From Chryseomicrobium aureum (GTDB lineage: Bacteria > Bacillota > Bacilli > Bacillales_A > Planococcaceae), in assembly GCF_016909155.1 (NCBI RefSeq), contig NZ_JAFBFG010000002.1, forward strand, positions 62,001 through 126,000: 64,000 nucleotides of DNA, in the 5' to 3' direction. This document shows, piece by piece, positions 31,339-39,716 of the stretch. A program made the position numbers and the translations under genes. Each line of letters opens with the position of its first letter. The stretch's first letter is position 1. Under the pieces are notes generated by a model that saw nothing but the letters and a program-made list of their open reading frames with translations, was not told the DNA's origin and made no database searches.

Positions 31339-32565
31339 TTATACTGCAACTTCAGGCCGCTTTTTATGTCGCGAATAGAACCAAAACATGGCGAAGAACA
31401 CAAGACTGCTTGAAAGTCGTAAGAACGCATTGATGTGCATAGCTTCAACAATGCCAAACAGTTCAAGAAACAAAATCCCGATCTGCGGTGCAATAAATGC
31501 CATGAGAGAAAGTAAGACGTTATATGTCGTGATACAATACGTACGTTTATCCGCTGGACTATGTTCGAGTAGCATATTGAAGAGGACTAAGATAACCCCG
31601 GACAGGAAGAAACCAGAAGTCGTTTGAACTAAGAACAGTAAAAAGAAGTTTGTCGTCAATACGGTAAAGAATGGCGCGGAAGCCATCCCGATTGCTAAGA
31701 CAATAAACACGAGCGTGTTGGAATACTTCTCGGACCACTTTTTCCACAGGGGATAGGTAAAGAACTGCATCAACATGTTTCCTGCAGAGAACATACTAAA
31801 CCAAAAAATTGTCGCTTCGGCAATTCGCACGTGATAGATGTTAAAAAGTCCCCAAGCCATTTGCCACGTAAAATTGAAGAAGAGGGCGGCCACTAAGAAC
31901 CATCTATAGCCCTGGTCTTTGAAGATGGACCAGTCCATTAATTTTGGTTTCGTATCTGTCACGACGGGATCGTTTTCCTTATGGCGAAATACTAGAAACC
32001 CTTCAAGTAAACCAAAACAAAGTGCGACTGCGAATAAAATCTGATACGACATCACACTCTCCGTCGCGTCTCGCAATACGATTCCAACGAATAGAGTCGT
32101 GAATAAACCGACGACTGTTAACATTCGGTTCCGGTCACTGAAAAACTGTGCACGACGATGTTCATCCACTAACCCACTGATAAGCGTCTGCCAGCCGATT
32201 GTTGCCAGAGCAGTTGGGACATGCATCATTCCGATGATGACAAGAAATGCCCAGGCCTGCCACTCCAACGGGAGATAGACGACAAAGACGATGGCAAGAA
32301 AAAACAGCCTCGCTGTGATAATGGCTGTACCGACGATTCGTTTATGCGTACTACTTTTGTTCAACAAGATAGCTGCTGGAATGGTCATGAGTAAAGCAAT
32401 CAAAGGAGGGAGCGAGCTCAATAGTCCTACTTGGTAGTTGCTCGCACCTAAAATCGTAATCATAAAGAGCGGGAAAAAGGTGTTGGTAATATTAACGGCC
32501 ATAGTAGAGGCCATTCCGTTATAAATACTAATGCGTTCATTATAGGGGCGATCCATTTTTAGCAT
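31339..32565 (-). CDS. MFS transporter
   Basis: A 408-residue carrier with 12 predicted helices. The N-terminal stretch (YNERISIYNGMASTMAVNIT) and the helix 2-3 region LSSLPPLIALLMTIPAAILL resemble a group of Firmicutes MFS proteins usually annotated only as MFS transporter. Loop 4-5 is unusual, with GWQTLISGLVDEHRRAQFFSDRNRM in place of a standard MFS GRLGDR motif. A basic tail (SRHKKRPEVAV) ends in the cytosol. GGATGGAG precedes the ATG. No substrate can be named. Monocistronic. Confidence 0.82.
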   Translation of the reverse strand: MLKMDRPYNERISIYNGMASTMAVNITNTFFPLFMITILGASNYQVGLLSSLPPLIALLMTIPAAILLNKSSTHKRIVGTAIITARLFFLAIVFVVYLPLEWQAWAFLVIIGMMHVPTALATIGWQTLISGLVDEHRRAQFFSDRNRMLTVVGLFTTLFVGIVLRDATESVMSYQILFAVALCFGLLEGFLVFRHKENDPVVTDTKPKLMDWSIFKDQGYRWFLVAALFFNFTWQMAWGLFNIYHVRIAEATIFWFSMFSAGNMLMQFFTYPLWKKWSEKYSNTLVFIVLAIGMASAPFFTVLTTNFFLLFLVQTTSGFFLSGVILVLFNMLLEHSPADKRTYCITTYNVLLSLMAFIAPQIGILFLELFGIVEAMHINAFLRLSSSLVFFAMFWFYSRHKKRPEVAV

Positions 32566-32656
32566 AGTTGTTCTCCATCCATCATTCGTTACCTGAATTA
32601 TACTCCGGAAACCGAAATTTACAAGAGACTTCCGGAATATTTTTCGATTGACGAAG

Positions 32657-32684
32657 AAAAGACATCCGATTCAGGATGTCTTTT
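32657..32684. terminator. terminator overlapping the YbfB-like stop
   Basis: A perfect stem, AAAAGACATCC/GGATGTCTTTT, with a six-base loop includes the end of the YbfB-like gene. Confidence 0.9.
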
Positions 32685-33831
32685 GTCGTTCTAGATAGAT
32701 AATAGGGAGCGTACACAATGCGCCGAGGGCAATGACAGCGGCTGCTCCTACAAGAGCCAGTGAATACGAACCGGTCTGTTCCGCAAGAGCTGAAGCCAAA
32801 ATAGGACCCATCATCTGACCAAGTGCATAGGTAACTGTTAAAACAGACAAAATCCGTGCGCTCGCGTGTGGGAACTTTTCCCGTGCATACGAAGCGACGA
32901 GGACCGTCACGCCCATAAACGTAGCGCCAAACAAAATTGCACTTAAATAAAAACTGACGGGACTCTGCGATATAGCTGGCAATACAACGCCTGTTGCTTG
33001 AATAGTCAGGAGTGCAGCGAACGATTTCATCCAGCCGAATCGATTTCCGACGAATGCCCAAATCATCGTGGAAGGCACTGCTGCCAGACCGACAATCGCC
33101 CAGACATTCGTCCCGCTCCCGGCAAATACACTGGACTGCTCGGCAATCGCTACGATGAATGTGCCAGTGATGATGTAGCCAAGCCCTTCCAACCCGTATG
33201 CAACTAACAACCAAATCAGCCAAGGTTCAAATCGGCGTTTGGATGAGGGGGGTGCTTGAGAGGGAGGTGAACTCTCGGGTTCTTTCACGACAGCCACTAC
33301 ATACATAGCTAGAAGAAGTGCAATAAAACCAAGACCGATCCAAGCGCCGTCACTAGAATAGCGTTCGACAAGTGGAGCAACTACTAGACCCGACACGAAA
33401 ATGCCAAGACCTACCCCAGCATACATCACACCGGATAAGCCAATCCTTCCAATAGCTGCGAGGCGGTCCAAAATAATACTTGATGTCAACACGAAAACAA
33501 ATGCACTCGTCACTCCGGACACAAAACGGAACAAAATCCATACGGTAGGTGATTCTACAAGTCCCATCGCGAATGTCAACGAGATACTACTGGCTAAACT
33601 TAGGAGCAACAGTTTCCGACGATAAGTTTGAATGGGTAATATACTTCCGGCTATCGCTCCGGCCAAGTACCCTGCATAATTGGCGGATGCAAGGGTGCCT
33701 GCAAAAACAGTTGAAAATCCCTTTTCTAGCTGCATAAATGGTAAGATAGGAGTATACGCAAAACGTCCGATACTCATTGCGATAAACAGTGCAAATACGC
33801 CACCCATCACTAGGTAGAGTGGATGCTTCAT
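32671..33831 (-). CDS. YbfB/YjiJ-type MFS transporter
   Basis: A 386-residue membrane protein with 12 predicted helices of the YbfB/YjiJ group of MFS transporters, substrates unknown. Seen: MGGVFALFIAMSIGRFAYTPILPFMQ at the start (the GRFAYTPILP motif is diagnostic), ASANYAGYLAGAIAG, RFVSGVTSAFVFVLTSSIIL and YGLEGLGYIITGTF in helix 7. A Ser/Pro-rich loop of about 20 residues links the halves. The upstream GTG belongs to the ribosome site GAGGTGAAAACT, so the ATG before Lys-His-Pro is used. Monocistronic; its terminator lies upstream of the other MFS gene. Confidence 0.87.
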   Translation of the reverse strand: MKHPLYLVMGGVFALFIAMSIGRFAYTPILPFMQLEKGFSTVFAGTLASANYAGYLAGAIAGSILPIQTYRRKLLLLSLASSISLTFAMGLVESPTVWILFRFVSGVTSAFVFVLTSSIILDRLAAIGRIGLSGVMYAGVGLGIFVSGLVVAPLVERYSSDGAWIGLGFIALLLAMYVVAVVKEPESSPPSQAPPSSKRRFEPWLIWLLVAYGLEGLGYIITGTFIVAIAEQSSVFAGSGTNVWAIVGLAAVPSTMIWAFVGNRFGWMKSFAALLTIQATGVVLPAISQSPVSFYLSAILFGATFMGVTVLVASYAREKFPHASARILSVLTVTYALGQMMGPILASALAEQTGSYSLALVGAAAVIALGALCTLPIIYLERQKTS

Positions 33832-33920
33832 AGTTTTCACCTCAGTTAATTCAATTCACTTCATTCAGTATACGTGAAAAATTCGCTTTGCGAAATAGTT
33901 AGAGAAGGGACTGGGAAACG

Positions 33921-34343
33921 ATGGTGTATGAACAAAAAACAAAGCCGACAGATGCTAGTGTCAATGAATTTATCGAACAAATCGAGAAACCTTCCAAAAA
34001 ACAGGACGCGTATCGTTTACTGGACATATTCTATGAAGAAACAGGGTATGAGCCTGTACTCTGGGGCCCGAGCATTATTGGATACGGCGCGTATCATTAT
34101 AAATACGCAACAGGTCACGAGGGGGACGCAACGATTACAGGTTTCTCGCCTCGTAAGACCGCTCACGCTCTTTACTTAGATCCAGGAGACGATCGCAGAG
34201 AAGAATTGCTTTCAAAACTTGGGAAACACAAATCTGGAAAGAGTTGTGTATACATCAATAAAATCGCTGATATCGATGAAGCCGTTTTACGTGAAATGAT
34301 TCGTCGGACCGTCACAGCAGTTAAAGAGAGGTATCCAGAATGA
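33921..34343 (+). CDS. DUF1801 domain protein
   Basis: A 140-residue soluble protein with the DUF1801 (YdhG-like) pattern: KQDAYRLLDIFYEETGYEPVLWGPSIIGYG (about 27-56), YHYKYATGHEGDATITGFSPRK, then ALYLDP and the GKHKSGKSCVYINKIADIDEAVLREMI tail. Biological role unknown. GAGAAGGGACTGGG lies before the ATG. It overlaps the SRPBCC gene by four bases (ATGA), so the two are translated together. Confidence 0.87.
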   Translation: MVYEQKTKPTDASVNEFIEQIEKPSKKQDAYRLLDIFYEETGYEPVLWGPSIIGYGAYHYKYATGHEGDATITGFSPRKTAHALYLDPGDDRREELLSKLGKHKSGKSCVYINKIADIDEAVLREMIRRTVTAVKERYPE

Positions 34344-34810
34344 AGTGGGATCAACGAATTGAGATAGAAGCCCCGATTGAAACAGTATGGGCGCTTTTTG
34401 ATGAAGCAAATCCGCAGCGTATTATGCCGAAAGTAGAGAGCAATGAATGGATTGTGCAAAACGACCCGTTACCAGGCTCATCGTACAAACAAACCTACCG
34501 AGAAGGCACGCGTACAGAGAGTTATCATGTTACGATTACAGAGTTTGTGGATGAACCAGCGTTTAAGAAGAAAGCTATACAATTTATTTTAGCTAAGTTA
34601 TTTGAGACGACTTTAACATTCGAACTACACAAACTTGCAGAAGACCGAACAGAATTCCGATATATCGGTTCAAATATAGGCATCAATTTTGTAGCTAAGA
34701 CGATGCTGAAGTTAGGCAAGAAGCAGGAGAATGGTGGTCCAGTCGTCGAAGAATTCGTTAAGCGTGTGAAGCGTGAAGCAGAACAAGATGCAAACCTATC
34801 CGAGAACTAG
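34340..34810 (+). CDS. SRPBCC (START-like) family protein
   Basis: A 156-residue protein of the polyketide cyclase/START-like fold. It opens WDQRIEIEAPIETVWALFDEANPQRIMPKVESNEW (in two parts), the usual first strand and helix, and continues GSSYKQTYREGTRTESYHVTITEF, with a long C-terminal helix rich in Lys/Glu. Such proteins bind hydrophobic ligands in a deep pocket; the ligand is unknown. It overlaps the DUF1801 gene, a pairing that appears often enough in Firmicutes to suggest related roles, although none is proven. Confidence 0.85.
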   Translation: MKWDQRIEIEAPIETVWALFDEANPQRIMPKVESNEWIVQNDPLPGSSYKQTYREGTRTESYHVTITEFVDEPAFKKKAIQFILAKLFETTLTFELHKLAEDRTEFRYIGSNIGINFVAKTMLKLGKKQENGGPVVEEFVKRVKREAEQDANLSEN

Positions 34811-34839
34811 TTCTATAGAAAAGAAAGGAGACGAATGAG

Positions 34840-35034
34840 ATGAAGTATTTACAAGCACAAATGAGTCAATTAGTGAAATCAGACCGTGAGTTGCAGAAAA
34901 AGTTAAAAGGTCTGATGAAAGAACATGATTTAGGGAAGGCGCATGCTTTAAAGGCGCTGTATCATTCTGAAGTCGCGGATAGCGGCAAATATATGAATGC
35001 CTACAAGGAACTGGACGGGCATCACTCGAATTAA
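34840..35034 (+). CDS. small hypothetical protein
   Basis: A 64-residue soluble protein, MKYLQAQMSQLVKSDRELQK at the start, with a basic helical first half and a YHSEVADSGKYMNAYKELDGHHS tail. No domain is recognised. GAAAGGAG lies ten bases before the ATG. It sits 29 bases after the SRPBCC gene and 21 bases before the RNase H-like gene, with no terminator between, so the four genes 33921-35721 probably form one transcript. Confidence 0.72.
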   Translation: MKYLQAQMSQLVKSDRELQKKLKGLMKEHDLGKAHALKALYHSEVADSGKYMNAYKELDGHHSN

Positions 35035-35055
35035 TCCTTGTCTTAGGGGGTCTTG

Positions 35056-35721
35056 ATGATGAATGTATCGATTCGTTGGCTTTATAAAACACCTAGAAAT
35101 CAAGAAGCACGCTTTGAATCGGGGGAAATGCCACTCGAAAGAGCCCTATTGTTTATTGAGGATATGGAGCGTACAGGACGTGTGAAACAAGTCGATTTGA
35201 TCGACAGCCGTGGTACGTTATGGACAGTCAAAGAAGCAAAGCGCTATATGAAAGAAGTGGAAGTGGAACCACACACTATCCGTGTCTATTTTGATGGCGG
35301 CTATAAACGTGAGACTGCGGAAGCAGGCCTTGGTTGCGTCATTTATTATGAACAAAATGGAAAGTCCTACAGACTGCGTCAAAATGCATTTGTCGAAGGC
35401 TTTACATCAAATAATGAAGCGGAATTCGCAGCACTTCATTTGGCTCTTCAGGAGCTAGAGTTTTTGGGAGCGAAAGGTGTGCCGGTTGAGATTCGCGGAG
35501 ATTCCCAAGTGGTGTTGCAGCATATGATTGAAGACTGGGAGATTATGGACCCGACCCTTGCTTCTTGGGGGCGGCGTGTTGATCAAAAGCTTGATAAGAT
35601 GAAGTTACAGCCAGAGTATCATCAGATACCACGTCATAAAAATAACGAAGCCAATCGTTTGGCAACTCAGGCCTTAAAAGGAATTCCTGTAGCTGCGGAG
35701 ATTGAACTTGTATCAAAATAA
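35056..35721 (+). CDS. RNase H-like protein (YpeP/reverse-transcriptase-like family)
   Basis: A 221-residue protein. The first 70 residues form an N-terminal domain (RWLYKTPRNQEARFESGEMP); residues about 75-205 form an RNase H type 1 domain. Catalytic carboxylates: Asp in VYFDGGYK, Glu in NNEAEFAALHLAL, Asp in IRGDSQVVLQ. The fourth position, usually Asp in N-E-x-D-x-LA, is Asn in NNEANRLATQAL. Two adjacent ATG codons compete; the first is five bases and the second eight bases from AGGGGG, so the start may be one codon later. Likely RNA/DNA hybrid hydrolysis; closest to the proteins of this type in Bacillus. Confidence 0.85.
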   Translation: MMNVSIRWLYKTPRNQEARFESGEMPLERALLFIEDMERTGRVKQVDLIDSRGTLWTVKEAKRYMKEVEVEPHTIRVYFDGGYKRETAEAGLGCVIYYEQNGKSYRLRQNAFVEGFTSNNEAEFAALHLALQELEFLGAKGVPVEIRGDSQVVLQHMIEDWEIMDPTLASWGRRVDQKLDKMKLQPEYHQIPRHKNNEANRLATQALKGIPVAAEIELVSK

Positions 35722-35769
35722 AATCAGCACCTTCTCTTAGATGAAAGCTAGAGAAGGTGCTGATTTTTT
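35721..35769. terminator. bidirectional terminator (recurrent stem type)
   Basis: A 17-base perfect stem, AAATCAGCACCTTCTCT and its complement at 35750-35766, carries U runs on both strands. The same stem sequence ends the DUF2500 gene. Confidence 0.94.
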
Positions 35770-36169
35770 ATTTACGTGAAGTAGATGGGACTGTGAAGAA
35801 CGTAATGACAGCAAACAAGAAGAACGCAATCAATAAAATCGTCCCGCCGACAATAAAGAACACCAGGATAAATGTCTCGTTCAAGTTAAACGGATTTAAA
35901 TTGTACATCCACATACCTGCAGTCAATCCGATAGCGCCAATAATTGCTGTGATGCCATGGATTGTGACCAATTTTTTATACTTGATTTCGAACAGCTGAT
36001 AAAAAATTCCCCATGCAAATACGGATAACCAACCAACTAACAAGATGTGTGCGTGTACAGGGCTCAGTGCGTAATCCATAGCACCTGCCATATGTGAGCC
36101 TAAATACGTGCCGATAAAGCCAAAAATTGCTGAGATTTGTATTAAACGAATACTCCATTTCTTTTCCAT
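35768..36169 (-). CDS. four-helix membrane protein resembling heme-copper oxidase subunit I segments
   Basis: A 133-residue protein with four transmembrane helices. Histidines occur in helix contexts, GSHMAGAMDYALSPVHAHILLVGWLS and LVTIHGITAIIGAIGL, reminiscent of subunit I of cbb3-type oxidases or NnrS-like proteins, but it is far too short to be an oxidase and no CuB site can be assigned. It may be a haem- or copper-binding membrane protein. AGGAGG precedes the ATG. Monocistronic and convergent with the RNase H-like gene. Confidence 0.72.
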   Translation of the reverse strand: MEKKWSIRLIQISAIFGFIGTYLGSHMAGAMDYALSPVHAHILLVGWLSVFAWGIFYQLFEIKYKKLVTIHGITAIIGAIGLTAGMWMYNLNPFNLNETFILVFFIVGGTILLIAFFLFAVITFFTVPSTSRK

Positions 36170-36339
36170 AAGAACCTCCTAGTTTCCTGTGCAGAAGTGG
36201 TCTGTCATCTTCCACTGCGAATATACCAATTCCGAGAGCTGTAGTAAAGGGAAGTGGTAACATTTTGAATGATACAACCTGTATATAAACGCTTTATAAA
36301 CTGATATGGTACGATTAGGAAAAGATAGGAGTGGGCGAG

Positions 36340-38349
36340 ATGAAAAAGTGGGGATTTGGCGTTGTGGCGATGAGCGGTCTGTTACTCGTCGGCTGTACGG
36401 ATGAAGTGACGCCACAAGAACGGTTAGAAGCGTATATAGCCGCGTGGGACGAAGGAGATTATGAAACACTTTATACAGAATTTTTATCCGATGAAACGAA
36501 ACAGCAGTTTGATGAAGCAGCATTTATTGAACGTCAAGTGGCTTTAGACGAAGCGCTGGAGATTACAGAAAGAGACATCACATTTACAGCTCCATCGGAA
36601 GATACAGAGTGGGAGTCGACTGAACCAGCAACTTTCCGGGTGCAAATTCAAGTCGAGACGAGTGCAGGTCCGATTGAGTGGGAACAAGAGATGACGTGGC
36701 AGCCTGTTGAAGAAGAGGAACTGACATGGATGGCGGAATGGGATACGGGATTTATTTTGCCAGGGCTAGAGCCAGAGGACCAAGTACGTGTGACGACGCA
36801 GAATTTTGCACGTGGAGAAATTTATGACCGGAACGGAAATGCATTAGCCATCAATGGGACCGGTTTTGAAGTAGGACTTGTACCTGGTAAGTTTACAGAT
36901 GACACCTTACAGCCCCGTCTTGCAGAACTACTTGGAATTTCTGTCGATTACATCGATCAACAACTAGGACAGAGCTGGGTAACAGATGATGTCTTTGTCC
37001 CACTTGATAAAATTTCACAAGTGGATGATAGCCGTGCAGCTCTACTTGAAATTCCAGGTGTGTTGCTCCAAGAGACGGGAATGCGCGAGTATCCATACGG
37101 AGCCGCGACTTCTCATCTAGTGGGTTATATTGGACCTATCACAGCGGAACAATTGGCAGAGCGTGAAGAAGACGGTTACACAGAGTTTGATCAGATTGGG
37201 CGTCAAGGACTTGAGCGTTTCTTAGAAGAGCGGTTGCGTGGGGAAAGTGGCAAACGTATTTTTATCGATAAAGCAGCGGAGGGTGCGGAAGATGTGACAC
37301 TCGCGGAAATTGCGCCAGTGGACGGGGAGCGTATCGATTTGACCCTCGACGCAGAATTACAACGCGTAACGTACGACGCAATGGACGGGGAGCCTGGAAC
37401 AGCAGCAACAGTAGACCCGAAAACAGGAGAAGTGTTAACACTTCTTAGTTCTCCAGGATTTGAGCCATCTGAGTTCATGCTCGGTATGACGCAGAGTCGT
37501 TATCAAGAGTTGAGCGAAGACCCGCTCCAACCTCTGTTTAACCGGTTTGCTGCATCCTACGCTCCAGGTTCAACATTGAAGCCGATTACAGCGGCGATTG
37601 GTATGGAAGCAGGCACTTTAAATCCAAACGAAGGCATTGTGATTGAGGGGGCGACTTGGCAAAAAGATGCGTCGTGGGGAGACTATCGTGTGACGCGCCT
37701 TCACCCGGAAGCGCCGAACCCAATCGACCTAGAAAAGTCACTGGTCTACTCAGACAATATCTACTACGCGCAGCAAGCACTTGCAATGGGGCGCGAGACG
37801 TTCATCACAGGACTTGAGGCATTCGGATTTGGTGAAGACATTCCATTCTTTTTAAATTTGCAATCGTCTCAAGTATCAAATGACGGTACGATTTCATCTG
37901 AAGGGCAACTGGCGGATACATCGTTTGGACAAGGACAAATGCTCGCAAATATTTTACACCTCGCAACAACGTACCAACCGTTTTTGACGGGCGGTACGAT
38001 GTGGCAACCGACCCTTCTTTTAGAAGAGGAAGATCAAGTGGTATGGAAAGAAGGACTCGCATCTCCTGAAACGATTACGGAGTTACAAGCGGGTATGCGC
38101 AGTATGGTCGTCGATGGATTCGCGCAAGCTGTCAACCTTCCAGGGATACCGGTAGCTGGCAAGACGGGGACAGCTGAACTGAAGGTAAGTCTAGATGCTG
38201 AAGGACAAGAAAACGGCTTCTTTGTCAGCTATCCTGTAGAGACAGAAGCATTTATCATAGCCATGATGATTGAAGATGTTGAAGATAATGGAGGGAGTGG
38301 GTATGTCGCGGAGAAAGTGGCGACTGTCTACAAACTTTTGTATGAATAA
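36340..38349 (+). CDS. MecA-like penicillin-binding protein (PBP3/PbpC type)
   Basis: A class B peptidoglycan transpeptidase of 669 residues, anchored as a lipoprotein (GLLLVGCTD, Cys near 20). Residues about 25-145 form the NTF2-like MecA_N domain, about 155-310 the dimerisation domain (RGEIYDRNGNALAINGTG), and 340-669 the transpeptidase. Active-site motifs: SxxK as STLK (Ser411), SxN as SDN (471-473) and KTG in AGKTGTAEL (from 608). It cross-links cell wall outside the membrane and may have low beta-lactam affinity, as for relatives; resistance is not implied. The GTG upstream lies in the ribosome-site region, ATAGGAG being eight bases before this ATG. Confidence 0.93.
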   Translation: MKKWGFGVVAMSGLLLVGCTDEVTPQERLEAYIAAWDEGDYETLYTEFLSDETKQQFDEAAFIERQVALDEALEITERDITFTAPSEDTEWESTEPATFRVQIQVETSAGPIEWEQEMTWQPVEEEELTWMAEWDTGFILPGLEPEDQVRVTTQNFARGEIYDRNGNALAINGTGFEVGLVPGKFTDDTLQPRLAELLGISVDYIDQQLGQSWVTDDVFVPLDKISQVDDSRAALLEIPGVLLQETGMREYPYGAATSHLVGYIGPITAEQLAEREEDGYTEFDQIGRQGLERFLEERLRGESGKRIFIDKAAEGAEDVTLAEIAPVDGERIDLTLDAELQRVTYDAMDGEPGTAATVDPKTGEVLTLLSSPGFEPSEFMLGMTQSRYQELSEDPLQPLFNRFAASYAPGSTLKPITAAIGMEAGTLNPNEGIVIEGATWQKDASWGDYRVTRLHPEAPNPIDLEKSLVYSDNIYYAQQALAMGRETFITGLEAFGFGEDIPFFLNLQSSQVSNDGTISSEGQLADTSFGQGQMLANILHLATTYQPFLTGGTMWQPTLLLEEEDQVVWKEGLASPETITELQAGMRSMVVDGFAQAVNLPGIPVAGKTGTAELKVSLDAEGQENGFFVSYPVETEAFIIAMMIEDVEDNGGSGYVAEKVATVYKLLYE

Positions 38350-38352
38350 TGC

Positions 38353-38358
38353 TATAAT
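38353..38358 (+). promoter_or_regulatory. -10 box of menA
   Basis: A perfect TATAAT lies 40 bases before the menA start and just after the PBP stop; the -35 is poor. Confidence 0.5.
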
Positions 38359-38397
38359 AAAGTGCTATGTAGTTTAGGAATAAAGGAGATTTTCATC

Positions 38398-39318
38398 ATG
38401 ACAGCACTTGATTCGACTGCGCCGATTTCGCGCGGTAAATTGATGTGGCAGATGACGCGTCCGCATACATTGACGGCAACGTTTGTACCGGTCATTTTAG
38501 GGACCGTGATGGCGCTTTTTGAAACATCGATTCACTGGGGACTGTTCCTTGCGATGATGGCAGCGGGACTTTGTTTACAGATTGCTACAAATTTATTTAA
38601 TGAATACTATGATTTTAAAAAAGGTCTTGATACGGCAGAGTCTGTTGGGATCGGTGGCGGAATTGTTCGTCACGGCTTAAAGCCAAGCATGGTTCTTTCG
38701 GTCGCTCTGATTTTATACGTAATCGCTGGGTTTATTGGGATTTATATCGCGGCGTCAACAAGCTTCTGGTTGATTGTGATTGGCGTTGTGGGAATGGCTG
38801 TGGGCTATTTCTATACAGGAGGACCTCTTCCGATTGCCTACACACCATTTGGTGAATTATTCGCTGGCGTGTTCATGGGGATTGGATTTATCTTGATTGC
38901 GTATTACCTTCAAACGCTCGAAGTGACGATGTGGGCATTTTTGTTGTCCTTCCCATTTGGGATCTTAGTTGGGGCAATCAATATGTCGAACAACATTCGG
39001 GATATCCAAGAAGATACGATTGGTGGGCGTAAGACATTGCCGATTTTACTAGGACGCGAACGAGCAATTACTGGTCTTGCTATCGCATTTATCGTGTCGT
39101 ATGTGTGGATTGTTGCGCTAGTCGTTTTACAGATTGTTACGCCATGGGCACTACTAGTTTTACTCGCAGTGCCAAAATCCATCACAGCGATTAAGAGCTT
39201 CCGTTTGGGAAAAACGAAGCCGATGATGATGGGACCCGCGATGAAATCAACGGCTCTTACGAATACGTTTGTTGGAATTTTACTGACGATCGGTCTGTTT
39301 ATTGAGTGGCTTTTATAA
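38398..39318 (+). CDS. menA: 1,4-dihydroxy-2-naphthoate polyprenyltransferase
   Basis: The membrane enzyme that attaches the isoprenoid chain in menaquinone synthesis; 306 residues and about eight helices, UbiA family. Both Asp-rich motifs are present: NLFNEYYDFKKGLD (residues about 76-89) and NNIRDIQEDTIGGRKTLPILLG (about 199-220). TRPHTLTATFVPVILGTVMAL marks the N-terminus. The frame opens 12 codons earlier, but AAAGGAG eight bases before this ATG settles it. It is a single-gene unit with a -10 box upstream. Confidence 0.95.
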   Translation: MTALDSTAPISRGKLMWQMTRPHTLTATFVPVILGTVMALFETSIHWGLFLAMMAAGLCLQIATNLFNEYYDFKKGLDTAESVGIGGGIVRHGLKPSMVLSVALILYVIAGFIGIYIAASTSFWLIVIGVVGMAVGYFYTGGPLPIAYTPFGELFAGVFMGIGFILIAYYLQTLEVTMWAFLLSFPFGILVGAINMSNNIRDIQEDTIGGRKTLPILLGRERAITGLAIAFIVSYVWIVALVVLQIVTPWALLVLLAVPKSITAIKSFRLGKTKPMMMGPAMKSTALTNTFVGILLTIGLFIEWLL

Positions 39319-39326
39319 AGAGTTTT

Positions 39327-39364
39327 CTCGGCATTTCGAATCCAGAGATGCCGAGTCTTTTTTG
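39327..39364 (+). terminator. terminator after menA
   Basis: CTCGGCAT/ATGCCGAG with a 13-base loop is followed by TCTTTTTT. Confidence 0.9.
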
Positions 39365-39394
39365 TTGTAAAAAGAACAAGTGTTCGTTTATAAT
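39365..39394 (+). promoter_or_regulatory. promoter with embedded LexA-type SOS box
   Basis: TTGTAA at 39365-39370, an 18-base spacer and a perfect TATAAT at 39389-39394. In the spacer, AGAACAAGTGTTCG (39373-39386) fits the Bacillus LexA consensus CGAAC-RNRY-GTTCG at 13 of 14 positions and is a perfect dyad in its core GAACA/TGTTC. LexA there would block RNA polymerase. Confidence 0.62.
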
Positions 39395-39417
39395 GAGAAC
39401 AAAGGAGGTCGGAAAAG

Positions 39418-39639
39418 ATGCGTGAGCAGTTTGTAAAAGCGATGAAATACAATCAGTTGATGGATGTAGTGTACATGGACAAAGCTGGGAAATTAACGAA
39501 AAGACGAATCAGAGTGTTGAAGTTGAACGGTGAAAAAATGTGGATTTGGGATACTGCGAAACAAGCGAAACGAACTTTTTTAGTCCATCATGTGCTCGCA
39601 TGTCAGCCCGTCCTCCATAAAGAGCGTGCTATTTTATAA
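39418..39639 (+). CDS. small WYL-like protein under a LexA-type box
   Basis: A 73-residue basic protein with alternating beta-strand character: DVVYMDKAGKLTKRRIRVLKLNGEKMWIWDTAKQAKRTFLVHHVLA. The strand-turn pattern and the Arg near the end of KRTFLVHHVLA recall the last strands of WYL ligand-binding domains, without any helix-turn-helix. Function unknown. AAAGGAGG lies eight bases before the ATG. The promoter carries a LexA-type box, so DNA damage induction is predicted. Confidence 0.78.
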   Translation: MREQFVKAMKYNQLMDVVYMDKAGKLTKRRIRVLKLNGEKMWIWDTAKQAKRTFLVHHVLACQPVLHKERAIL

Positions 39640-39716
39640 AATGCATTTTCTGACAGCTTGTCTATGGTACACTAGGAAAAACTTTCTTTAGTGGATAGAT
39701 GTCAGGGGATGTTGAA

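Noticed and set aside
32582-33223. A 213-residue minus-strand frame
   Set aside because: Out-of-frame shadow of the YbfB-like MFS gene; cysteine- and arginine-rich composition, no family motif.
36340-38349. mecA-type resistance gene
   Set aside because: It is an ordinary chromosomal PBP3/PbpC-like protein of Bacillales; MecA_N domain presence does not show resistance, and no mec regulators are present.
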